From: Rotaria macrura
Taxonomy: Eukaryota; Rotifera; Eurotatoria; Philodinida; Philodinidae
Length of the DNA stretch: 64,000 nucleotides
NCBI GenBank assembly: GCA_900239685.1
Contig: OENT01000551.1
Coordinates: 1 to 64,000, forward strand
Direction of reading: 5' to 3'
A program made the position numbers and the translations under genes. The notes under the pieces were generated by a model. The model worked only from the letters and a program-made list of their open reading frames with translations. It had not been told where the DNA came from and made no database searches. Below, piece after piece: positions 12,196 through 23,103 of this stretch (its first letter is position 1; each line of letters begins with the position of its first letter).

Positions 12196-13537
12196 GAAGG
12201 CGCATGTTAATCATTGTTTAACGTTAGTCTAATCCAACACTGACGCTAACAGAGACAATAAAACGCTTCCCGAAAAAAATAGTTAAATGAACTTCGGTAT
12301 TCCAGATTTTTAGTATATCGGATTTTCACACAATAGCGAAGTCAAATTGGTTTCCCATGTGAGATGATTACCGCCAAGACGAACCAGATTATTAAACTCG
12401 AATGATCAACAAACTGTCAGAAGAGAAATTCGTCAAAAACAGTGAGTTTCCAGCACAAATTCAACGACATAACAAAGAAAGAACTTTCATCGGAAAACTA
12501 TGTATCCCACAAACTTAATGCAGAACGCAGGCCTCACATCTCTCCGAATTATTCTTAAAAATAAAAGTGTCAAAACAACGTTACAAAACGGTCTACTTCG
12601 ACACTGGTGGCACAAAGTGAAATCCGTAACGTTCCTCTTCATCTCCGTCCCCTCCATCGGAGTTACATGAATTCCCTTTTTACTAGAGTATCATCAAACC
12701 AAATGTACAGCATCTTTCTCAATGTGGGTGCACACAAAAAATTTCACCTCCTATCCACCGACATGCATCACCCCTACGGGTCACTTGCGTTCGACGGTAC
12801 TCAATCAATAGTGATCACGTTGACTTTGATAAAAAACCAAATAACCTGCACATCGCACGAACCATCTGATTTACATTCGCAACCAACGATCTCAAACTAC
12901 TTCAATACGTAAAGCTACGATGGCACATGTATTTACCTACCTAGCCCAATCCCTCCCAAACTAAATGTAGTTCCGATGGCTGATTGCGTTGTGTAATTAG
13001 GTAGTACCGAATAATGTGTTGTTGTACGGCGTGTTTCTCATTGGTCGGTTGACGTCGAACTTTGAGTGATAATATCACAGATTTGCCTTGCACTCCAATT
13101 GCATGGGTTGTCAATAAAAAAAACACAAAATGTTTAATTCTCTTTCTTTCCTTCTCTACTTTGTGGAACGCTTTTGCTGATTATTGTCGTAAAGAACGTT
13201 ATTCAGTTTACTTTGAAAAAATGAAGTTAAAAACAAAATACTAAGAAACACAAAAATGCCATTAAAGTTGGGTTTTTACCATTGTTTCATTTGAACTCAT
13301 TTCGACATGTAGGTTTTTTTCGTATGTTTGTTCAATAATTCTGTAAGGCAATCATATATTGTGATTGTCCGTCAGTAAAAGAACAAAACCTGGCGCGAAG
13401 TTTGAAATGGTGTTACCGCGGAAATGATTGATTTTGGAGGAGAAAAACAGAAACTAAAAGACAAAAACATCAGGAAAAAATTACGAAGAAGTTTGGAACA
13501 GTATGCACACTAAAATAAAATGCGCCGCGTTTATTCA

Positions 13538-13824
13538 ATGTAAAAAAAATTAGAGCAATAATCAGATTAAAGTCGATTTCAAAATGATTTAAAATCGATT
13601 AAAATCATACACTTTTAATCGATGAGGAAGCGATTATATTAAAAAACAAGCACCCACACATAAATTTCATCAATTATTTCTTTTGTTTTTCATTTTAATC
13701 GATTTTTCTTCAGAATAAATGACCAAGTTTTTAATAATTTATCTCAGATTTCCATCGATTATCATACATTTATTTTTGAAATTTTAATCGATTTTAATCT
13801 GATTATTGCTCCAGTTTTCTACAT
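13538..13824. mobile_element. MITE of about 287 bp
   Basis: The left end (ATGTAAAAAAAATTAGAGCA, then ATAATCAGATTAAA) and the right end read on the minus strand (ATGTAGAAAACTGGAGCAAT, then AATCAGATTAAAATCGATTA) are terminal inverted repeats. The interior has several AATCGATT-type repeats. No coding capacity and no clear target duplication. Confidence 0.65.
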
Positions 13825-13889
13825 GGGATGTGTCGTTATGTTTGTGTCATCAATTTCAGCATGAAACTGTGTCGTGGTTACAATGTGTT

Positions 13890-14275
13890 GCATTCTGTCA
13901 TTTGACTAGTCATTCACCGTTTTGTTTTGCATAGACAGCTGTGCATAAACAACATAATTGAACATGAAAAATATACATTTTCAAAATCTTCTTTTCAAAA
14001 TTATTTTTCGATTATTTAGTATTTGAGAACATGCCTCTCTCGATCATTGGTCATGAGAGAACTGCTATGAAATGGTCTGATGAAGATCGGACCAACTTAA
14101 TGCCACTCAGATCCCAACACTTGACTTACGTGTGTTTTTCAGAATACAAATAATTTAATGGAAATAAATTGAAAAGAAGCCATAAGGTATATGCTGTTGC
14201 AGAAAAAAAAGAAAAAAATTCCGTATAGTAGGTTCAAACCGTGCTTTGCGAATGTGTCGCATGTGTAGTGCTCTT
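13890..14275 (+). repeat. Dispersed repeat, copy 1
   Basis: About 380 bp recurring in direct orientation at 15712-16070. Shared landmarks in order: 'cattcaccgtt', 'tgttcaaaat' or 'tttcaaaat', 'gagaacatgc', 'tctcgatc', 'gatccggccaac' or 'gatcggaccaac', and 'gtaggttcgaa' or 'gtaggttcaaa' near the 3' end. The last landmark resembles a pol III B box, so a tRNA-derived SINE is possible. Confidence 0.55.
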
Positions 14276-15527
14276 CTTGGGAAAAATGTGTCACAGCGAG
14301 CACCTCGTACCGAGCTTAAATGTGTCGTGTATTCTGTCCCAAATCAATGCACATGTTAGACATCTTAACTTAGAGTGTGGCTTTCGTACAGTGCAGTGCG
14401 CTCTACAAAACCTTGCATCTCTTCTTCTGCACATCATGAATCAGTAAAAATAACACACATTCTACGATTTTTTCAAGATCTTATCGATTTAACTCGCTGT
14501 TTGTACTGAGCAACTATTTTACCAACAGAATATTATTAATCGACATTACCACACTTATTGGTATCAACGATATAAGCGATAGCATGAAATCTCGTTACGT
14601 CATTTTCTGTGGGGAATCTTTCATAATTCGATAGAGGCTACCCAGCGTCAATTCGATTATCTATATTAACTTAAAAATAGTATAGAGCCTGTTTTAAGTT
14701 CGATCCCACACTTAACAGTAACGTGTTGATACATGAATCATTCTGACCGTTACACTTTTGTAACAAATTTTCTTGTCTGACAAGATTTCATCCAAAGCAA
14801 TGGAAAAAATGGTAGGTAGAACGCAATATTTTTGTCATTATTAGTCACATATTAGTTTAAACTGAGTAGGATCCAAGGATATTTTTCAATTTGATGAATA
14901 ATATTTCGGTGTTCACCGAGCACGAATGAATCTTTGTTTCAATGAAAAGACTTCTACGCAAATTCTAAAAAAACATATGGACAAATCAGGGAAAACAGAA
15001 ACTTATAGTAAACAACACTGGGAATCTGTTGAAATATATATGTTACGGGAGAAAATCAAACGATTAGATTTGACACATGAGATGAAAAATTAGATAAATT
15101 AACGGATTGTACATTTTCTAAACATATGTTATATTCTTGTTATACGGAGAAATATTACTTTGCAGAATTAAAATTTATATTAACTCTATGCGGCCGACTT
15201 TAAATGCTATAGTTTCACTAAGACGTTTCCTTTCATTTTCTGTTTTGATCGTTATTATAAATCAATCAACTTAGATGCTAAAATTTAAGCCTAATATTTG
15301 AAACTTGAACAAACACTAACACAAAATAAAATAACGTTATATAAGAACTAACCCATACACAGCATTTTACCACGCAGACGATCTCGATTATTTTTCTTCA
15401 AATAATGTTGCCAAACTAACTTTTAATGTGACTGATGTCTTTTCACGTTTAGTATGCATGACAGCGTATGCATTTTTTTAATCCACTCATTAAAGAAAAG
15501 GATGAGAATGTATTTGTGAAGCACTTG
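14276..15527. other. No gene recognised
   Basis: The first 200 bp carry 'gaatgtgtcgcatgtgtag' and 'aaatgtgtcgtgtattctgt', which resemble inverted partners of 'gtgtcgttatg' and 'gtgtcgtggtt' near 13830-13880. This is a possible pair of ends enclosing repeat copy 1. The rest is AT-rich without coding signal. Confidence 0.4.
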
Positions 15528-16287
15528 CCCTAATCAAACATCTTGTAAGCAAGATCTTGAAAAGATAATTTGTATGTATATATCTTGGTTGTATCAGATA
15601 TATCTGTACCTAAGATCTTGGCAAGATCATGGACAAGATATCGGTTACTATTGTCTTCTCACAAGATCTTGAGTAAAACAAAAAGCGACATCATTCGTTA
15701 TTTAGATGCTGACTAGTAGCCATTCACCGTTCTGTTATGCATATGCAGTCGTATATAAACGACATGATTTACCATAGGAAACATTCATGTTCAAAATATT
15801 TTTTTTCAATACTATTTCTCGATTATTAATTATTCGAGAACATGCTGATCTCGATCGATGATTGGGAAAGGATTGCCCTGAAGTGGTCTCACGGAGATCC
15901 GGCCAACGGAAAGCTAGTCAAGTCCCAAGATCTGACTTGCTTGAATTGTTTGAGAGAGAATAAATAAATTGAAAATAATTTAAAAAAATATCATAATACA
16001 TTTTTACAGAAAAAATAAAAAATGCGCTGCATGGTAGGTTCGAATCACCTTTTCAGACTGAGATGTATAGGGTATCGCAAATCACGACACACGCAGGACG
16101 TCTTATCTTAGTACGTATTCAAGATATTATGGATTCATACCTAAGATCTTGCATATCTGTGCCCAAGATCTTACAAATCTGTACCCAAGATAATAGTATT
16201 ATCTTGTACCTAAATTTTCAAGATCTGTTCACTTATCTGTACCCAAGATCTTGGCCAAGATCTTGCTTACAAGATGCTCGACTAGGG
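15528..16287. mobile_element. 760-bp TIR element built on CAAGATCTTG repeats
   Basis: The left end (CCCTAATCAAACATCTTGTA, then AGCAAGATCTTG) and the right end on the minus strand (CCCTAGTCGAGCATCTTGTA, then AGCAAGATCTTGGCCAAGAT) are inverted repeats of about 35 bp with few differences. Both subterminal regions hold many 'aagatcttg' and 'tctgtacc(c/t)aagat' repeats. The interior (15712-16070) is copy 2 of the dispersed repeat also seen at 13890. Confidence 0.7.
15712..16070 (+). repeat. Dispersed repeat, copy 2 (inside the TIR element)
   Basis: Direct-orientation relative of 13890-14275, with the same order of landmarks, ending in 'ggtaggttcgaatcacc', a good B-box match. In copy 1 the surrounding ends are different, so the core has become associated with two different sets of termini. 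Confidence 0.55.
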
Positions 16288-18534
16288 GCCTTGTGTGCCT
16301 TGTTTAGTCAAGCAATCGAAAAATGAATTGAACGTGAGCTGAAATAAAAACAGTAGTTAGATGAAAAACTAATCTAGAAATGTTTCATTAAAGAAAATTC
16401 GGATTCTACAGAAAAAAGCTAGCTTGACATTCGATCCAATAATTAAAATAGCAATAAATGAATGCATCTGCGAAATCTGAAAACGTTTTCGTCATTTACA
16501 TCAATTTTGAACTATATATTTGTCCATATTTTTATTTTATCAATAGAAAAACGTTGAAATCTTCTTCAACAGAATCTTGCCTATTTAAAAATCAGTGAAC
16601 GCAGTTGTTCACTTAATGAAGTATCACTACTGCATACTGCGGGCAGAAAAAAATATAACTAAACAAAAACAAGACTAGTAGCCATCGTGTCCACCGTCGC
16701 AACCGGTATGCATGATATTTATCTAATTAATCAAAGAGAAGAAGTCACGGCACACTTCAAAGATGTGGTAATTTGATATCACCTAAAGTTATTCAATGCA
16801 GCATCGAAGCATGCATCATGTTTTTAGAAGAACAAGTTCTGTAATATAATGTATATTTATTTAATTAAAAAAGATGAAATTCTAGTTGATAAAAGATCGT
16901 CACAGAGTGAGCTGAACTATTGACTTGAAGTTAGGTTGTAGTAACATCTTTCTATATGGCCATGGCTTTCGCAATACGTTAAATACTTTAACCTAATGGC
17001 TCAGATTCAACTTTTGGTATATTTTAACTAGCTTTTTGTCGTTCTGACTAGGCTGGACAAACAAGTTTGAAATAATCAAATGGACTAGACATAAAAAATA
17101 TATCAGTTGTTCTGGACTAGTCTAAACGCACCTACTAAATGTTCATTGTGAAAACGAACAGTCGTGATGAGTATTCTGGACATTTCAGACTAATCAAAGG
17201 CACTTGAACTTGATGCATTTCTGATTGCCTAGTGCATAGATGCGAGTCTTGGTATTATGTTGGACCGAATGAATTGACGCCTCTCTACAACAGTGTCTTA
17301 TTCTGCCGTCAAGATGCTCGTCATTTTTCGAATACTGTTGGGTTACATGTTCAAATCCACCTTTTAAGTTCAGCTGTCAGTCCTCCGACTAGTCTGAAGT
17401 TAGGGAATGGACCACATGGGCTAGACCTAGCAGGCTTCAAATTCATTTCTGACTAGTTCAGACGTGTTTACAAGACAAATCTCCTAAAGTGGACCAGTTA
17501 TGACCGGCGGGCAAGAAGTTTTAGACTAGACTCGACGGGTGTTCAGGACATCGTTGGTTATTCATGTCGTCCTTCATCCTTAACGTTTTGCTTTCTTGCG
17601 GATATCGAAACTTTCTTGGGCACATTCCTCCCTATAAACTTAGCTTATGTACCGCAGGTGGAGATGAATCAATAGCAGATACGCATCATTAATAATGTAC
17701 TCCGTTTCTACATCCATGAATAAATGATGTTTGTTTTCCAAAGTTACATCAGACTCTGTGGCAATGCACGCTTCAGCTTTCTACCTAGAAACAATCTTCA
17801 TCGTTGTTTTAGTTACATTAAGACAGAATACCAAGGATTTTTATATTACAACAATTCAAGAAGAATTACGAAGCGATTGACGATAGAGTTCGTTGATATA
17901 ATTTTTTTAATGTAAAGAAAAAAGAAAGGCAACTTTTTCTATTTCTATAAGAAATTGAATATTGCACTAGAAACATGTTTTGCAACACGCAATGTTTCAC
18001 TGGAGTTTAAGCAAGAGAACATCAACATTAACTCGAGAAACAATTCTCTGTCATCTTGTTGCTTTTCTTTTAACATCGGTGGCAATATTCTATTTTGAGT
18101 GTCAATAAAATAACATGTGCATCAAGAAATAAGAGAAAAAATTGTCGTCAAGTTGCTTGTTTGTTTAAGTTGAAGGATATTTTTGTTGAATAGCATTGTT
18201 TCATTGATTCAGAATTAAATTCTCAAGACACACGATAAACTTGGAGTATATAGTTCACCAGAATGGGCTGCAAAGCATCCACAGGTATCGTAAGCTCTAC
18301 TAAAATTATACTCTTATATGATATAACCAACTCCGATACCCTGTGTATATTTGGCAATTTTGTTCGTAATTTGTCCACTCGAAATGCAATAATAATTATA
18401 GTTGTACTTACAGCGTCACATTTTTGCGCGTGATTTAGCAGCTACTGCAGTAGAATTAAGGAAAATTACCAGCAATGTTTGTTTTATATCATCCTTCCGC
18501 GATTATTTTCAATTCCCAGAGTCCAATACCACTC
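16288..18534. other. No gene; CTAGTC-rich repeat around 17.0-17.55 kb
   Basis: From about 17030 to 17550 the words GACTAG, CTAGTC and 'gtctgaac' or 'tctggac' recur on both strands (for example 'ggactagtctaaacgc' and 'gactagttcagacgtg'). This suggests an old inverted-repeat element. Open frames at 16063, 17232, 17724 and 18402 show no domain. Confidence 0.4.
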
Positions 18535-20037
18535 GTGTAAAAGATTGGTTAAAAAATCTGATTGAATTTGATTTCGCAGAGAAAAATTGATTAGAATCCA
18601 GTTTAACTGATTAATTTCAAAGATATACTCAATTAAAATTGATTTGCACGTTTTCTAATAAATTAAAATCGAGTTTATTCAGAAAAATCCTCTACAGCTA
18701 TTTCAAATCGCATCGATTCGAATTGACTTCTTAAATAATCGATTGAAATCCATTCCGTCCGTGATACGTTTAGTAATCAATTAGAAATCAAATATATTGT
18801 AATCGATTACAATCCACTTGGTTTGCGAAAATCAAGGTAATTAATTCCAAGAATAACTGATTGAAGACCATTTAGTAGATTAAATTGAAATTGTCCATAA
18901 AAAGCTAATATGTCGTAGTCAGTTTCATGAAATATATTTTAAGAAATAAATCGAAAGAGGAATTGTTTTTCATCGATTCACTGAATGGTTTCTGCAATGT
19001 ATTTTTCTCTAAGTATTATAAAAGTAGTCTTCATTGTGGCTTCTGTGTGATTACGAGCTAGCCGATTTCGAATAAGTTCTGACTGCTCTTCACGTGTATA
19101 AATGTGTGCGTGTCCGTGAATTACTTTAGTGATTGTGCTGTTTTAGAGAAGAACGTTTTTTTAAATGAGTCGCATGTATTCTTAAATCAAGTATTTGATA
19201 ATCTGCAAAGTATGAGTAGTGCTAGGAAAGCAGAAATTTATTCAATTTTTGTTTTGTAACCGCCTTTGTATGTGATGGCTCTTCAATTGTGAAAATCAAC
19301 TTTCAAATCAATTTTCGAAGAAAAAGAAACTCGTCATCTATTGCATATTGTTTAATGAGCCTAATGAAAATTTAAAGAAAAAAGACTTGTTAGACTAGAA
19401 ACATTGTGTTGATGAAACTTAACATGCGAAACCAATTCTAGTACGGCTAAATACTAATATACTACGTATAATGATCAACTTTAATCATTTAGCTACCATA
19501 ATCCATTTTAATTGATTTCTAGTGTAATTGCATCATTTCCACTGGAAATAGCCTAAATGGGGGTTCTGACTGAACTATATTCGAGCTATTATGTTGCATA
19601 GTCAACTGTTCGATAATAAGCGGAATCTAAAAAAATAATTTGGAAAAAGGGGTTTTGTGTTCGAATCTCGTGGAAAGCACATATTTTTGCTACAAATGAT
19701 TAAATTGAGTTACAATTTCATAATAAATAAAAACAGAATGATTGGGATTAATAAATTATAATGGCTTGTAATTTAGCAATAGATTAAAATGTATTAACAG
19801 GTAAAAATAGATTGACATGAATTGACACATAGCAATAGATCAAGAGGCATGATCTGGAATATATGAATTAGAATTGATTGAAAGTCACTAATAGGTATCC
19901 GTTAAAAAAGGATCTGATTATAATCAATTTTTTCTATCAAAATATTGATTAGTTTAGGCTTATAACAGTGGCATTAAAATAGATTTCTAATCACAAAAAA
20001 CTGGTTTTAATCAGATTAATATAGATTTCTTTTACAT
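18535..20037. mobile_element. 1.5-kb TIR element related to the 13.5-kb MITE
   Basis: The left end TGTAAAAGATTGGTTAAAAA then ATCTGATTGAATTTGATT and the right end read on the minus strand, ATGTAAAAGAAATCTATATT then AATCTGATTAAAACC, are imperfect inverted repeats. Both resemble the ATGTAAAA...ATCAGATTAAA termini of the element at 13538. Arrays of AATCGATTGAAATC-like words fill the two subterminal regions. No coding frame is seen. Confidence 0.45.
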
Positions 20038-20099
20038 GAGTTATGCAAACAATACGGTGATAATCTTAGCGATGCAGCTGACTTGCTTACAGACAGTTC

Positions 20100-20690
20100 T
20101 CCTGAATTCAGTCGAAAGTAAAAATGCTGAAAATAAAAATGTCGAAAAATAATATTGTCGAAGATGAAAATGTAGAAATGAAAAATGTCAAATTGCAAGT
20201 ATCAGTATATTGAAAAGTTGAAAAGAAGTTGTCGAAAACTGTGATGTTTGTTCTCAGTATACAAACAATCTTATCATTAAATCAGATCTTCTTCAAGTTT
20301 AATCATTTGTGATTAGGAAAACAACTGAATAAGACTAAAATCGTTAAATTATTGATTAGTCTTATTTTTTTAAAAACATCTTGAACATACTTTATGAATA
20401 TACTACGGCTTCTATTTCGAACACAATAATAAACCCCAAGATAATGATGTAGGAAAACTAGTCATGGTTTACAACAATAAAAGATTTACCCTTCTAATGT
20501 CGAAAAAAAAATATCGAAAACTAAAACTATGGAGATGGGGAAAGATACAAAGGTTGAAATCACATAGTGTGTAAAGTGATGAACTTCATCACCATCGCAT
20601 ACACTCTTGCATCTACATTTAGATACCTCTTTATTGTTTGTGACATTTTCAATTTCTATATTTCTACTTTTGAAATTTTTACATTCGGCC
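20100..20690. repeat. AAAATGTCGAAAA-type repeats, inverted blocks
   Basis: At 20117-20190, degenerate 15-18-bp units (AAAAATGTCGAAAAATAAT and similar) are tandemly arranged. Related words appear around 20497-20530, and in the opposite orientation at 20640-20680 (GACATTTTCAATTTCTATAT). No gene. Confidence 0.4.
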
Positions 20691-23080
20691 AAAGTCAGAT
20701 TTATCGTTTTAATGAATGATTTTTAGAGCAGATAAGGATTTATTATTCATTAACATATTTGAAAAACTTTTCTTTCCGGTTTCAGCATAACACGTTCTAC
20801 TAATCAATACAGCTATAAACTCCAAAATACTAACTTTTTCTTTTAACCATCTAAAATACAGAATAGAAAGCTCTCAGAAAGATACTTTCTTTCTTCAGAA
20901 GCACTTATCAGACTACTCTACTTCAGAAAAAATTCTTGCATTTCCGTGGGACAAAATATTTTTAGAAACTATCTTAACCTTAACCAATTACGGTTCACCA
21001 AACTGGTTCCCTACCATGAATAAAATTTCGACAATGAGTAAGGTACCATGAAAATAAATCGCCAACTTTTTGAATGTGTTTATCACATTGCCCATCATTC
21101 CAAAGCGTCACTCAATCAAAACTTTCGAACACCTTCGAAACGATTCTTTTTAAATCCTACCAATCAAAACCTAAGCCATGAAAACATTCATCCCTAAACA
21201 AAACCCGCACCAACACGTATACTAGCAATCACACAAAACATGAAACTCGCACCCACACTCCACCATCGACGACACAAATAGGCATATGCACCACGAACTC
21301 AACAGAGGCACTCACACAAATACCAATACCGACGCCAAATCAGCCCTATCACAATACGCACACCCTCCTAAATATCAATACTGATATTTACACCCAGAGA
21401 AACACCAATAACGAGATCCCAACAAGACACAAAACTTATAGGCACATACACAGGAACCCCATCACCAATAGCCAGACACATACCAACAGTAACATCCACA
21501 CCCTCCTATTCGTCGAATGCCCAACTGAAAAACGACCCGTATACCTGTGTATATACTATATAATGCTAAAGACCGCCAAAACCCCCTTAGATCCCATTAC
21601 CGAAATAAGGGACCTGATATCCACATGTATGGGCAAAATCATTTGTTAGCGGCCTGATTTTACAAAATCGAAGTGCGTATAGAAATTTGGACAATGAGCT
21701 TATCTATAACTGACTTATTCTATTCTGTATGCATATTTGATTGCTCTAAACACTCTGAAAAAATAGTCCTAGGCATCATTATTTTCAGAGTCATGCTTAA
21801 AAAACTAATATTAGCGATGTGACTCAAAGAACAACATCAACTTCTATTGCAAGTATTTCAATTTCAAAAATCTGCGAATAGAAACACTATTTTCGAAAAC
21901 TAAATAGTATATCTTGCAGACTACTCTTGGAGCTACAAAATATCTATCTAACATTTTTTTTGAGTATGTTTAGACTTTCAAATAAAAGATATCCTCATAA
22001 TGAAATAAATCATTTGGAAAAGATTTCAAATTGTAAAAATCCTTGCTCAGAGTTCGGGATTATGATAGCATAGCAGGATTTATTTTTCCACTGGATTGCT
22101 TATTTATAAAGTCAATTTTTCGTAAGAAACGCTTTGGAATTCGACCTGATTGAAAATTTTACCATATATATGTAGTTTGGACTCCAGAGTCTATTCTGTA
22201 ATTTTCAAACTTTTTATCGCATCATTCAAAAGATATTCATTAATTACCGCTATACTACTTAACTAATTAATTGTAGTTAGAAGTCATATGAAAGAAGAAA
22301 CCGTTTTGCATAAAACTTTGATAAAAGAAATCATTTATAACGAAAGCCTTTATGGAGAATAAGAGTCTGTTGAACGGGGTGTATATTCTGTTTTGCCTGA
22401 TTTCGCCCATATATTCTGTTGAATTTTAAACACCCACTATACCTCCGTTTCATTTTGAAGTCGAGTGTCATTTTTTTTGTTGAAATGCAAACTGAAAATG
22501 AAAGAGACCATCATATGCCCCATTTCTAGAGACTGAGGTGCACTCTCGTTCTCAGGAACAGAAAACGCTTTAAGCAAATGCATAAAAATATCACTACCAA
22601 TATACAGTGATGTTGCTGTGTGGAAATAATGCTTAAAAACGAAGTTGGAGATGCTTTCTCGTTCCTTGCGGATGGGAACGCTGACACTCCTATTCGGTAC
22701 ATACGACTATTCAAAAAATCGAGTGGGGCATCAGAAATTATATGCCTTCAGAAAAAATCGAAGGATATACGGTGAACATCATAAATATTCAATACTACAT
22801 GATTTCTTTTGATTTTCTCATAAGTCATGAAATTCCAAAGTGATTGACGTTGATGAAGATAACAACGAATCTACTGATACAGAGGACATTACTTATACCT
22901 TACTCAACGAACTTACAGTAGCGGAAAGTGTAACCCATAAATGAGAATCGAAGAATGTAAATGTGATTAAATGAAATAGGGCACTCATATTTAAGATTAC
23001 AACTAACGGCGAGAAAAAGTATAGCTCTATTCAAAACTTTTTCTGCTTTTCGTTAAATCTGCACAAGTAACATATGATTG
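20691..23080. other. No firm gene; C/A-rich tract and a possible 5' exon
   Basis: From about 21150 to 21560 the plus strand is strongly C/A-rich and G-poor, unlike its surroundings. Near 22846-22927 a short frame (IDVDEDNNESTDTEDITYTL, then LNELTVAE) ends at a GTGTAA donor in phase 1, which matches the acceptor at 23104. It may be an upstream exon of the TIR gene, but an in-frame stop lies just before it and no start is identified. Confidence 0.35.
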
Positions 23081-23103
23081 GAAAGATTTGTATTTCGTTT
23101 TAG

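Larger units (their letters stand above)
9605..13075. mobile_element. 3.46-kb non-autonomous TIR transposon with target duplication
   Basis: The element spans 9612-13068 and is flanked by the direct repeat ATAATAT (9605-9611 and 13069-13075). Its ends are inverted repeats of about 150 bp: the left begins CACTCGAA and holds CACGCCGTACAACAACACAC near 9647, and the right, read on the minus strand, begins CACTCAAA and holds CACGCCGTACAACAACACAT. The identity by eye is roughly 80%. I see no transposase: the longest internal frames (plus 10996-11235, plus 12607-12912) have no catalytic motif. The 7-bp duplication (8 if the boundary shifts) is compatible with hAT-like or related elements, but the superfamily is not settled. 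Part of the interior (10050-10650) is a degenerate G-rich array. Confidence 0.75.
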
